Shown here: positions 1 through 5,871 of the stretch, one piece after another
How the letters are laid out: every line of letters starts with the position of its first letter
Numbering within the stretch: the stretch's first letter is position 1
NCBI GenBank assembly: GCA_937942935.1
Contig: CALDGT010001042.1
Location: forward strand, 1-8,693
Reading direction: 5' to 3'
Origin: an uncultured Chloroflexota bacterium
GTDB taxonomy: Bacteria; Chloroflexota; Anaerolineae; Aggregatilineales; Phototrophicaceae
Length of the DNA stretch: 8,693 bases
The notes under the pieces: model-generated
What the model was told of the DNA's origin: nothing
The model's database searches: none
What the model saw: the letters and a program-made list of their open reading frames with translations, nothing else
Position numbers and translations under genes: made by a program

Positions 1-1
1 A

Positions 2-148
2 TTTGTGACGGCATTCCCATTAAAATCGGTGCATATCTGCAATTTGCTGGAAGATGATTTAGAAGCGGTGGATATGACAGATGAAGGGCGTTTTAGCGTA
101 TATGTGCGCCCATTCCAAATTATCACGTTGCGGTTACGCTTGGCATGA
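2..148 (+). CDS. C-terminal fragment of a probable GH38 alpha-mannosidase (5' end outside window)
   Basis: An open frame enters from the left edge and stops at TGA 146-148, giving the last 48 residues of a protein. The visible tail reads VTAFPLKSVHICNLLED, a short acidic stretch, then VYVRPFQIITLRLRLA. A 'naxLLE..., strand, hPFEIxTLRL' ending is characteristic of the C-terminal beta-sandwich of glycoside hydrolase family 38 alpha-mannosidases, which remove alpha-linked mannose from glycans. The catalytic domain is not in the window, so activity cannot be judged. A strong terminator lies 9 nt after the stop, so this is the last gene of its transcript. Another sugar-active enzyme with a similar terminal sandwich is possible. 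Confidence 0.6.
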   Translation, partial: FVTAFPLKSVHICNLLEDDLEAVDMTDEGRFSVYVRPFQIITLRLRLA

Positions 149-157
149 TAAACAATT

Positions 158-181
158 GGGCGCATGGGGTGCGCCCTTTTT
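158..181 (+). terminator. Rho-independent terminator after the GH38 fragment
   Basis: A perfect 7-bp stem (GGGCGCA / TGCGCCC) with the 5-nt loop TGGGG is followed by a T-run (TTTTTAT). It begins 9 nt after the stop at 148. Read on the minus strand, the same hairpin lies just beyond the stop of the SUMF1-like gene at 184, but there the T-tract is weak (AATTGTTTA). It therefore serves the plus-strand gene best and may help terminate the convergent gene. Confidence 0.85.
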
Positions 182-183
182 AT

Positions 184-1146
184 TCATCCGATATGCGCCA
201 CGATAAAAAATCCGACCCAACTGTGTTTGGATGTGGCTTGTATACCATCCCCACGATGAGACGCATGGGCATAAGACGCATCACCTTTCCAAGACCCGCC
301 TCGTGTGATTCGTTTGTTGCCTCCCAAATTTTCACGACCATCATCTGGTTGATAGGGGTATCCTCGCGGTTGACTGCGTGTCCATATCTCCACATTGCCA
401 CACGCATCCAACACCCCATACGGTGATGCCCCATCAGGAAATAAACCAACGGCGGTTGTCATGCCGATGCCTGTTTCAGATGTGTTGGCTTTATTCGGGT
501 CAAATCCAAAATGATTATCAATATCAGCATTTCCGTATGGTAACATGCGCCCATCTATCCCACGCACCATTTTTTCATATTCCGCTTCGCTCGGCAATAA
601 AATTTTCATCGGATGATAGGCTTTTTCTTGATACGATTGTGTATCTATATCCCAAACCATCATCGGCATTTGCGATTCATTCCAATGATGCGTCAGCCAA
701 CGACAAAACGCAGTCGCCATATACCATGTTACCCCCTCACAGGGGTGATTATCATATGTGAAGGGTTGGTCAATTTTTTGATATTTTTGGTCATCAGAAA
801 AATCATCCCACCACCGCGCATCATTAAAATCGGGGGCATTTTCAAACGCACAATATTGGGCATACGTCACCAAATAGCGACTCATATAAAAATCAGGCAA
901 ATAGAGGTTGTGTGTGGGTTCTTCTAATTCATCTATCCCCTCAAACCCCATCATAAATTCGCCTGCGGGGATATGACACCAAGCAACATCAGGCAAGATT
1001 ATTCTATTGGTGGTGATTATGCCAACACCCGCCCGCAGGTCGCCGATTTCAGATAATTTGCGCCCGATTTCAGCGCGTTCTATAGGGGATAATGACCCCG
1101 ATTCAATCAGCGAAATATATGTCTGTGCAGTATCTGAAGGGGTCAT
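184..1146 (-). CDS. SUMF1/FGE-fold domain protein, lacking the catalytic cysteines
   Basis: 320 residues, start ATG 1146-1144 with an upstream AAGGA about 7 nt away. Residues 20-42 (SPIERAEIGRKLSEIGDLRAGV) form a short helical lead-in often seen before this domain in Chloroflexota-type proteins. The formylglycine-generating-enzyme-like domain follows: IPAGEFMMG at 59-67, LLPSEAEYE at 183-191 (usual form RLPTEAEWE), GNVEIWT at 250-256 (usual GNVWEWT), RGGSW at 282-286, and GFFIV near the C-terminus (usual GFRVV). True FGEs oxidise a sulfatase cysteine using a cysteine pair or copper site after the RGGS motif. Here that stretch (residues 287-310) has no cysteine, so sulfatase activation is unlikely and a binding or other role is more probable. 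No signal peptide or membrane segment is visible, so it is probably cytoplasmic. No sulfatase or NACHT partner is adjacent. It is divergent from the TPR gene across 168 nt. Family is confident; function is unknown. Confidence 0.85.
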   Translation of the reverse strand: MTPSDTAQTYISLIESGSLSPIERAEIGRKLSEIGDLRAGVGIITTNRIILPDVAWCHIPAGEFMMGFEGIDELEEPTHNLYLPDFYMSRYLVTYAQYCAFENAPDFNDARWWDDFSDDQKYQKIDQPFTYDNHPCEGVTWYMATAFCRWLTHHWNESQMPMMVWDIDTQSYQEKAYHPMKILLPSEAEYEKMVRGIDGRMLPYGNADIDNHFGFDPNKANTSETGIGMTTAVGLFPDGASPYGVLDACGNVEIWTRSQPRGYPYQPDDGRENLGGNKRITRGGSWKGDASYAHASHRGDGIQATSKHSWVGFFIVAHIG

Positions 1147-1186
1147 GCCAATTCCTTAATCAAAAAATAATTCATCCATAAAACGC

Positions 1187-1192
1187 ATTATA
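1187..1192 (-). promoter_or_regulatory. Candidate -10 box for the SUMF1-like gene
   Basis: A perfect TATAAT lies on the minus strand about 40 nt upstream of the ATG at 1146. No convincing -35 box is found at a spacing of 16-18 nt (closest TCACGA), so the call rests on the -10 box and its position alone. Confidence 0.35.
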
Positions 1193-1263
1193 TATGAAAA
1201 TAAAAAGACTCGTGATGAGTATCATTAACGTACACCAGCAGTAGGAGAATCATCATTCACCTT

Positions 1264-1292
1264 TTCACCTAATCGCTTATATTGAATATAAC
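1264..1292 (+). promoter_or_regulatory. Candidate promoter of the TPR gene
   Basis: TTCACC (1264-1269, 4/6 match to TTGACA) lies exactly 17 nt from TATAAC (1287-1292, 5/6 match to TATAAT). Transcription would start near 1299, giving a very short leader that begins just before the AGGAGG at 1304. The rest of the 1147-1314 intergenic region shows no ORF or clear RNA structure. An alternative -10 box, TATATT, lies at 1278-1283. Confidence 0.4.
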
Positions 1293-1303
1293 GAAAAATT
1301 GCG

Positions 1304-1309
1304 AGGAGG
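1304..1309 (+). promoter_or_regulatory. Shine-Dalgarno site that sets the TPR gene start
   Basis: A full AGGAGG ends 5 nt before the ATG at 1315 and only 2 nt before the ATG at 1312. The reading frame is open further upstream, with a non-ATG start possible at 1282. This strong ribosome-binding site would then lie inside the coding sequence, which argues for initiation at 1315. Confidence 0.75.
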
Positions 1310-1314
1310 TTATG

Positions 1315-2487
1315 ATGCACCACTACCTACTAATTATCATCATGTGGGGGATTATCGCCACCACACCCACACCAACCCCTTGTGTTGAATCGGATATAAC
1401 CTGCGATGCTTATATCCAAACCGTGATTCAGCGCGGGATTGAACACCGCGAGGCGGGCAGATATTGGGAAGCCATCGCCGATTTTACGATTATCATAGAC
1501 CAATATCCCACCCGCACAGACGCCTATTTTCATCGGGGTTCGGTTTATTATTTTTTTACCGACTATGAGACCGCTTACCTCGATTTTGATAAGGTGATTC
1601 AACTTGACCCCACCTATCCACAAGCCTATACCCGTCGGGGCGCGGTGCTGGCTGGTATGGGTGAATATGACCGTGCATTAGCAGATTTTGAAGAAGCCAT
1701 CCGCCAAAATCCGACTGATGTGGATATTTATGCTTATCGCGGATTTATGTATCAGCAACGTGGTGATTATGCCCTTGCTATTGCCGATTATACCGAAGTC
1801 ATTCGTCTTGAACCCAATGGCGACAGACGATTTAATACACTATATAATCGGGGGATTGTGTATTATGCGATGGGCGAATACGACCTAGCACTGGCAGATT
1901 TTGAAACCATCATCCACGATTGCCCAGATTGTACACGCGCATTTTATTATCGTGGCAAAGTGTATCTGGATTTAGCCGATTACCCAAATGCCATCATCGC
2001 CTTCACCGAAGCCATCCTCATCCGACCTGATTATAGCGACTATTATTATCATCGTGCGCTGGCGTATGAAGGATTTGGGCAATTCGACCTTGCTCTCGCC
2101 GATTATCAAGAATCCATCCACCTAGATGAAAATGGCAATACCTATGTGCATTTGGGCTTGTTGTTGTTCGATATGGGTGATTATGAGGGCGCATTAGAAA
2201 ATTTCCAACAGGTGCTGTATTATGGACCTCACGAAAATCTACACTATCGCATTGAATTTATTCACTATCACATCGCACTGACGTATGTCCGACTGAATGA
2301 TTATGAGACAGCAGGTCAGGTTATGGCGCGTGCCGTAAATGCGATGCGCTATCCTGTATTCAATAGCCTGTCAGATTGGATAAATGGGCAGAGCGGGATG
2401 AGTATCAACCTAAACATGCTTTTTAATTCGCTGTTACACCTTATGAATATTGATGTCACTTCACCGATTATAGATGCTACAGGATAA
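1315..2487 (+). CDS. Tetratricopeptide-repeat protein with hydrophobic N-terminus
   Basis: 390 residues from ATG 1315, chosen because AGGAGG lies 5 nt upstream; the ATG at 1312 would add one Met. Residues 5-15 (LLIIIMWGIIA) form a short hydrophobic segment followed by a TPTPTP linker. This suggests export or membrane anchoring, although the n-region has no Lys or Arg, only two His. Cys23 follows TPTP, which is not a lipobox. From about residue 32 to 365 there are about nine TPR units of 34 residues, with the usual Y-x-x-R-G-x-x-Y, G-x-Y-x-x-A-x-x-D-F and P signatures, for example GEYDRALADFEEAIRQNP. TPR arrays form superhelical scaffolds that bind peptides or proteins. No catalytic domain is attached and no partner gene is adjacent. 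The last 45 residues leave the repeat pattern. The gene converges on the feo operon across a shared hairpin. Family is certain; the biological role is unknown. Confidence 0.92.
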   Translation: MHHYLLIIIMWGIIATTPTPTPCVESDITCDAYIQTVIQRGIEHREAGRYWEAIADFTIIIDQYPTRTDAYFHRGSVYYFFTDYETAYLDFDKVIQLDPTYPQAYTRRGAVLAGMGEYDRALADFEEAIRQNPTDVDIYAYRGFMYQQRGDYALAIADYTEVIRLEPNGDRRFNTLYNRGIVYYAMGEYDLALADFETIIHDCPDCTRAFYYRGKVYLDLADYPNAIIAFTEAILIRPDYSDYYYHRALAYEGFGQFDLALADYQESIHLDENGNTYVHLGLLLFDMGDYEGALENFQQVLYYGPHENLHYRIEFIHYHIALTYVRLNDYETAGQVMARAVNAMRYPVFNSLSDWINGQSGMSINLNMLFNSLLHLMNIDVTSPIIDATG

Positions 2488-2510
2488 CACCCAATGCCTG
2501 TTTTATCGAA

Positions 2511-2541
2511 ATAAAAAGGCGGGTGATATTCCCGCCTTTGA
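2511..2541 (-). terminator. Bidirectional terminator between the TPR gene and the feo operon
   Basis: A 9-bp stem AAAGGCGGG (2515-2523) / CCCGCCTTT (2531-2539) encloses a 7-nt loop. On the minus strand it starts 2 nt past the feoC stop and runs into TTTTTATTT, a good U-tract, so it is primarily the feo terminator. On the plus strand it lies 27 nt after the TPR stop with only a short T-run (TTTG), and probably stops that transcript less efficiently. Confidence 0.85.
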
Positions 2542-2847
2542 TTAGCAATTACATTTTCCGCACGAACACGGCGCATCTGTCGCGCACACGGGCGGGGCGT
2601 TATCTTCTGCCAATTCGTAATAACGGGGTAGGGTCATGATGAAGGGGCATTCGCCCTTAATGCCACACGTTGTACACCCTGTATGATTCCCAACCACCTC
2701 GCGTAATTTGCCTTTGCGTATCCAATATTCAATCATGCCTTGCAACACACCAACTTCTAGCTTCATCTCGCGTGCCATTTTTTGAATCGAAATCGGCGCA
2801 GATTGGTCAGAAAACCGATTCAACACCTCGCGTAATTGACTCGCCAT
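2542..2847 (-). CDS. feoC: FeoC-like winged-helix protein with extra C-terminal cysteine cluster
   Basis: 101 residues from ATG 2847-2845, which lies 1 nt after the feoB TAA (2851-2849) and implies translational coupling. The frame extends upstream to a TTG at 2865 inside feoB, which is less likely. Residues 1-52 have the FeoC winged-helix pattern: LREVLNRF, then SIQKMAREMKLEVGVLQGMIEYWIRKGKL. Residues 58-67 carry C-x2-C-x5-C (Cys58, Cys61, Cys67), the cysteine set that binds an Fe-S cluster in characterised FeoC proteins. A second group lies at the extreme C-terminus: Cys88, Cys94, Cys96, Cys99 and Cys101 (CSCGKCNC). This tail is unusual compared with enterobacterial FeoC of about 80 residues. 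The expected role is a small cytoplasmic regulator or stabiliser of FeoB that responds to iron or oxygen. Last gene of the operon, directly before the terminator. Confidence 0.85.
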   Translation of the reverse strand: MASQLREVLNRFSDQSAPISIQKMAREMKLEVGVLQGMIEYWIRKGKLREVVGNHTGCTTCGIKGECPFIMTLPRYYELAEDNAPPVCATDAPCSCGKCNC

Positions 2848-2848
2848 A

Positions 2849-5080
2849 TTAGCCACCCCACCCAATTAATGTGCCGATTTGATAAACGATAGTCGCCATC
2901 AGCCACGCCACACTAAAGGTATATAACACCTGATACACCGTGAAGCGCGTCCCAAATTCGTGACGCATCGCGCCAACGGTTGCCATACATGGGGTATAGA
3001 GTAACACGAACACCGTGAACGCCACCGCCGATAGCGGGGTGAAAATTTGTGTGAGCGAATTTTCCAGCGCGGTGGTATCTTCTGGCTCACCCGCACGTCC
3101 CAAAAAGTCGGCTTCGGGCATGTGGATGAATGGCAAAATATTAATCGTGCGTGGGATGATATTCACCACTTCTTGGACAGTCAGCACCGATGCTTCGATG
3201 AATGTTTGCCCAATGCCAACCACATCTTCACCAAAGGTTGGGGCAGGGGCTTCTTCTGCGGGTTCTTCTGCTTCGCCGACATAAATTTGGCTCATCGTGC
3301 CGATGACCACTTCTTTCGCCACCAGCCCTGTGATAAGTGAGCCTGTCGCTTGCCAATCACCAAAGCCTGCGGGCATAAAAATGGGGGATGCAACTTCGCT
3401 CACGGTGCCGAATAAACTATCTTTTGGCGCAACATCATTAAATGAGCCTTCACCGCGCACAGGAATTGCCATCAACACCCAAATGATGATAGATGTAGCG
3501 AGAATAATTGTGCCTGCCTCACGGATAAAGCCACTGGTGCGTTCCCATGTTTGTCGCCATACATCACGCAAATGAGGCAGGCGGTAGGGGGGTAATTCCA
3601 TCACAAATGGTTGGGGCGGTTTGTTGCGATACACTGTCTTCTTGAGCGCCCACCCTGTAAATAACGCGACCATAATCCCTAGCATATACATCGAAAAGAT
3701 GAGATTGCCAGATTGTGCGCCAAAAAATGCCGCACCAATCACCACATATACAGGTAGGCGTGCGCCACAACTCATAAACGACACCAAAAAGCCGGTCAAT
3801 TTGCGGTCAGATTCATTTTCGAGTGTGCGCGTGGCATATACAGCAGGGACACTACATCCAAACCCGACCAACATCGGCAAAAAACTTTTACCATGCAAAC
3901 CGATTGCCCGCATGAGCCTGTCCATCACAAAAGCCGCACGCGCCATATAACCCGAATCTTCTAACACCCCGATTGCCATATACAGTGCCATCAACACGGG
4001 GATAAATACCAAAACACCACCCACACCTGCAATTATGCCATCCACCAGCAACGATTCGACCCATGTGTCACTGAGTCCAACCACACCCATTAGCGACGTG
4101 ACCCATGTCGTAATCGGACCCGTGATGACACCATCCACCCAATCCAAAAACGGGGCGCTCACATTGGCGGTCAATTGGAACACACACCACATCAAGAATA
4201 GAAAAATCGGCACACCATATAACCGATGTGTGATGATTTTATCCACTTTATCCGATGGCGTTTCGACCACATCACGCGGGCGGGTTAATGTGCCACTCAC
4301 TAGCGTATTGATAAACCCATAACGCCCATCGGTGATGAGGGTTTCGGGGTCATCGCCTGTGGCAGATTCAATCCGTTCAGATGCGACTCGCGCCATTTGG
4401 ATGAGGTCGGGATAATTTGCCAGTTTTTGCGTGATGTCATCATCACCTTCTAGCAATTTGAGCGCCAGCCAGCGAGAGCGATATTGATTCATCAAGGCGG
4501 GGTTGGCTTGAATTTGGGCTTGAATAGGAGCTAATTCGCGTTCAATGGCATCATCATAAGGAATCGCCAACGGGCGGTATGAATTGGGCGCGGTAGCTTG
4601 TTGAATGGCACTTTTCACTGAATCTATGCCCACACCATTATTGCCAACGGTCTCAATGACGGGGATACCATTCAGGCGGGCAGATAATTTGGCTTTATCA
4701 ATTGTCATCCCACGACTACGCGCGATGTCGGTCATATTTAGCACCAAAATCACAGGCACTTCTAATTCCAGCACTTGCATCACCAAATACAAATTGCGTT
4801 CCAAATTGGCAGAATCTACCACCGCAATCACGGCTTTCGGTTGCTCGTTGATGATAAAATCGCGCGAGATGATTTCTTCTATCGAATAGGCGGTGAGGCT
4901 ATAAGTCCCCGGTAGGTCTACTAGCACCACGTCTTGACCATCAATCTGCAAGCGCCCTTCTTTTTTCTCGACTGTTTTACCGGGCCAATTGCCCACATGC
5001 TGGCGAGACCCAGTTAGAGCATTAAATATCGTGCTTTTTCCCACATTCGGGTTGCCCGCGAGCGCAATTTTGAACGCCAT
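2849..5080 (-). CDS. feoB: Ferrous iron transporter FeoB (GTPase-linked Fe(II) permease)
   Basis: 743 residues, close to the usual length of 700-780. The N-terminal cytoplasmic G domain shows G1 GNPNVGKST (9-17), the G2 Thr at T36, G3 DLPG (55-58), G4 NMTD (115-118) and a G5 region near 141-152. A helical spacer (GDI-like) follows to about 275. The polytopic membrane part carries both Gate/Nucleoside-recognition halves, with GFGCSVPA at 406-413, SCGARLPVY at 437-445 and KEVVIGT at 589-595. Cys409 and Cys438 are the conserved pore-region cysteines. Residues 602-672 form a soluble insert that begins acidic and proline-rich (EEPAEEAPAP) before the final helices (YTPCMATVGAMRHEFG). The protein moves Fe(II) into the cell under GTP control. 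The start ATG 5080-5078 overlaps the feoA stop as TAATG, with GAGGTG 5 nt upstream. It is the central gene of the feoA-feoA-feoB-feoC operon. All motifs are intact. Confidence 0.97.
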   Translation of the reverse strand: MAFKIALAGNPNVGKSTIFNALTGSRQHVGNWPGKTVEKKEGRLQIDGQDVVLVDLPGTYSLTAYSIEEIISRDFIINEQPKAVIAVVDSANLERNLYLVMQVLELEVPVILVLNMTDIARSRGMTIDKAKLSARLNGIPVIETVGNNGVGIDSVKSAIQQATAPNSYRPLAIPYDDAIERELAPIQAQIQANPALMNQYRSRWLALKLLEGDDDITQKLANYPDLIQMARVASERIESATGDDPETLITDGRYGFINTLVSGTLTRPRDVVETPSDKVDKIITHRLYGVPIFLFLMWCVFQLTANVSAPFLDWVDGVITGPITTWVTSLMGVVGLSDTWVESLLVDGIIAGVGGVLVFIPVLMALYMAIGVLEDSGYMARAAFVMDRLMRAIGLHGKSFLPMLVGFGCSVPAVYATRTLENESDRKLTGFLVSFMSCGARLPVYVVIGAAFFGAQSGNLIFSMYMLGIMVALFTGWALKKTVYRNKPPQPFVMELPPYRLPHLRDVWRQTWERTSGFIREAGTIILATSIIIWVLMAIPVRGEGSFNDVAPKDSLFGTVSEVASPIFMPAGFGDWQATGSLITGLVAKEVVIGTMSQIYVGEAEEPAEEAPAPTFGEDVVGIGQTFIEASVLTVQEVVNIIPRTINILPFIHMPEADFLGRAGEPEDTTALENSLTQIFTPLSAVAFTVFVLLYTPCMATVGAMRHEFGTRFTVYQVLYTFSVAWLMATIVYQIGTLIGWGG

Positions 5081-5367
5081 TACTGCACCTCATTTTCTAC
5101 TCTTGTGACCATGATTTTCTGTGCCATGCTCAAGCCAATAGCGAGGCGTGAATCATTTTTGACGGCTAAAATGACTTGACCAGATGTATCTGCTTGCACC
5201 ACACGCACATGCACACCTGTGGTTAAGCCCATATCACCTAAATGTTGGCGGAGTTTATCGGTAGCGCGAATATCGGTGATGATGACCATTTCGCCACGGT
5301 TGGCAAATGCTAATGGGAATGATTGTGACGGGTTGGGGTTATTCATTGGCGGATATTCGGCTAACAT
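5080..5367 (-). CDS. feoA: FeoA-domain protein, second copy (adjacent to feoB)
   Basis: 95 residues. The start ATG 5367-5365 overlaps the end of the upstream feoA by 7 nt and has GGAGG 7 nt before it. The stop shares its A with the feoB ATG (TAATG). After a polar N-terminal extension of about 18 residues, the SH3-like FeoA domain runs from about residue 19 to 90. It carries LRQHLGDMGLTTG (helix and turn), a VRVVQAD strand and a terminal MAQKIMV strand. FeoA is a small cytoplasmic protein thought to bind FeoB and affect its GTPase or transport function. This copy is more divergent than the upstream one, since the usual RLLDLGL-type motif reads QHLGDMGL. ATG 5346-5344 (MNNPN) is a less likely start. 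Confidence 0.88.
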   Translation of the reverse strand: MLAEYPPMNNPNPSQSFPLAFANRGEMVIITDIRATDKLRQHLGDMGLTTGVHVRVVQADTSGQVILAVKNDSRLAIGLSMAQKIMVTRVENEVQ

Positions 5368-5585
5368 GGCTCGACCTCCACCAAAACCGCCTCAGATTTG
5401 CGGAGCGACAAGTGATACCCGCGCACCAGATAATCAATCGGGTCGCCCATTGGGGCAGATTTCACTGTTTCAATGGTGATACCTTTCACAATCCCCATAT
5501 CCATCAAGCGACGGCGGATGCCACCTTCTCCACTAATTTTTGTCACGGTTGCGCGATTTCCGCGTCCTAATTGGTCTAATGTCAT
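5361..5585 (-). CDS. feoA: FeoA-domain protein, first copy (operon-proximal)
   Basis: 74 residues from ATG 5585-5583 with GAGGG about 7 nt upstream. The frame continues upstream to a TTG at 5624, but that lies in the -10 box and is not a credible start. The sequence is a classical FeoA: TLDQLGRGNRATVTKI at the N-terminus, then IRRRLMDMGIVKGITIETV, the DPIDYLVRGYHLSLR strand pair and EAVLVEVEP at the end. The usual length is 75-85 residues. It forms an SH3-like barrel acting as FeoB partner in the cytoplasm. As first gene of the operon it overlaps the next feoA by 7 nt. Two different FeoA copies in front of one feoB occur in several anaerobic or microaerobic lineages and may act as a heteromeric pair. 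Confidence 0.93.
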   Translation of the reverse strand: MTLDQLGRGNRATVTKISGEGGIRRRLMDMGIVKGITIETVKSAPMGDPIDYLVRGYHLSLRKSEAVLVEVEPC

Positions 5586-5623
5586 CTTCAATCCCTCGCC
5601 AATAATCCGTATATATGAATGCA

Positions 5624-5629
5624 ATTATA
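5624..5629 (-). promoter_or_regulatory. Candidate -10 box of the feo operon
   Basis: A perfect TATAAT lies on the minus strand 38 nt upstream of the feoA ATG. The best -35 match is TTTACC (4/6) at the short spacing of 15 nt; TTTTAC gives 16 nt. A weak -35 box would suit a regulated promoter. I looked for a Fur-type inverted repeat (GATAATGATAATCATTATC-like) or a DtxR-type TTAGG...CCTAA site between 5590 and 5710 and saw neither. Confidence 0.5.
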
Positions 5630-5710
5630 GGCAGTGTAGCATGGGGTAAAATTGACTAAATAGTGACATTCATCATACGAAAAATGCGTTTTATCACTTT
5701 ACCAATGCGT

Positions 5711-5734
5711 AAAAAATCTTCTCACATGAGAAGA
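5711..5734 (-). terminator. Rho-independent terminator of the ada operon
   Basis: Read on the minus strand, TCTTCTC - ATGT - GAGAAGA forms a 7-bp stem with a 4-nt loop, followed directly by TTTTTT. It lies 38 nt after the stop of the small membrane ORF (5773) and separates the ada transcript from the feo promoter. The same bases look like an 18-bp operator palindrome on the plus strand, but the adjoining U-tract makes the terminator reading better. Confidence 0.75.
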
Positions 5735-5772
5735 AATAGGTCATCAGCTACAAAAAATAATGTTTACTGAGG

Positions 5773-5871
5773 TTAAAATTGAAGCGGGATGAGCGCCAAA
5801 CCGATGACGATGAATAAGATGATGGCGGTGGCGATTTGCCACCAGCCTGTTTGTGTGGGATAAGAGCGCAT
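5773..5871 (-). CDS. Small single-helix membrane peptide (32 aa) coupled to ada
   Basis: 32 codons. The ATG 5871-5869 shares its A with the ada stop (TAATG), and AGAGGGG lies just upstream inside the end of ada, a textbook translational-coupling arrangement. The peptide has a short polar start (MRSYPTQTG), then WWQIATA, then a hydrophobic run ending LALIPLQF, enough for one membrane helix (about residues 10-30). It has one positive residue near the N-terminus and none after the helix, so an N-in orientation is likely. The frame also extends upstream inside ada, but that part is ada read in another frame. No family recognised. Because it shares the ada transcript it would be induced with ada. 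Evidence is the ribosome site, the junction and the membrane composition only; homologues have not been checked. Confidence 0.6.
   Translation of the reverse strand: MRSYPTQTGWWQIATAIILFIVIGLALIPLQF

Noticed and set aside
145..426. Plus-strand open frame of about 93 codons after the GH38 fragment
   Set aside because: It begins inside the end of the upstream gene, spans a terminator and lies opposite the SUMF1-like gene; its composition is the antisense shadow of that gene.
1300..1400. Lipoprotein signal in the TPR protein (Cys23)
   Set aside because: The residues before Cys are T-P-T-P, not the L-A/S-G/A pattern of a lipobox.
2848..2865. TTG start extending feoC by 6 residues into feoB
   Set aside because: The ATG one base after the feoB stop gives a normal coupled junction and the expected FeoC N-terminus.
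2899..4889. Several open frames on both strands within feoB
   Set aside because: FeoB is intact along its whole length with all motifs; these frames lack ribosome sites and any recognisable protein pattern.
5586..5624. Upstream TTG start extending feoA by 13 residues
   Set aside because: It overlaps the TATAAT box, and the typical FeoA sequence begins at the ATG at 5585, which has its own GAGGG site.
5717..5734. 18-bp palindrome TCTTCTCACATGAGAAGA as a metal-regulator operator
   Set aside because: On the minus strand it is followed at once by six T and lies just after the ada unit, so a terminator hairpin explains it better.
5590..5770. Fur box or DtxR-type site controlling feo
   Set aside because: No inverted repeat of either type with acceptable match was found in the intergenic region; only a direct heptamer repeat is visible.
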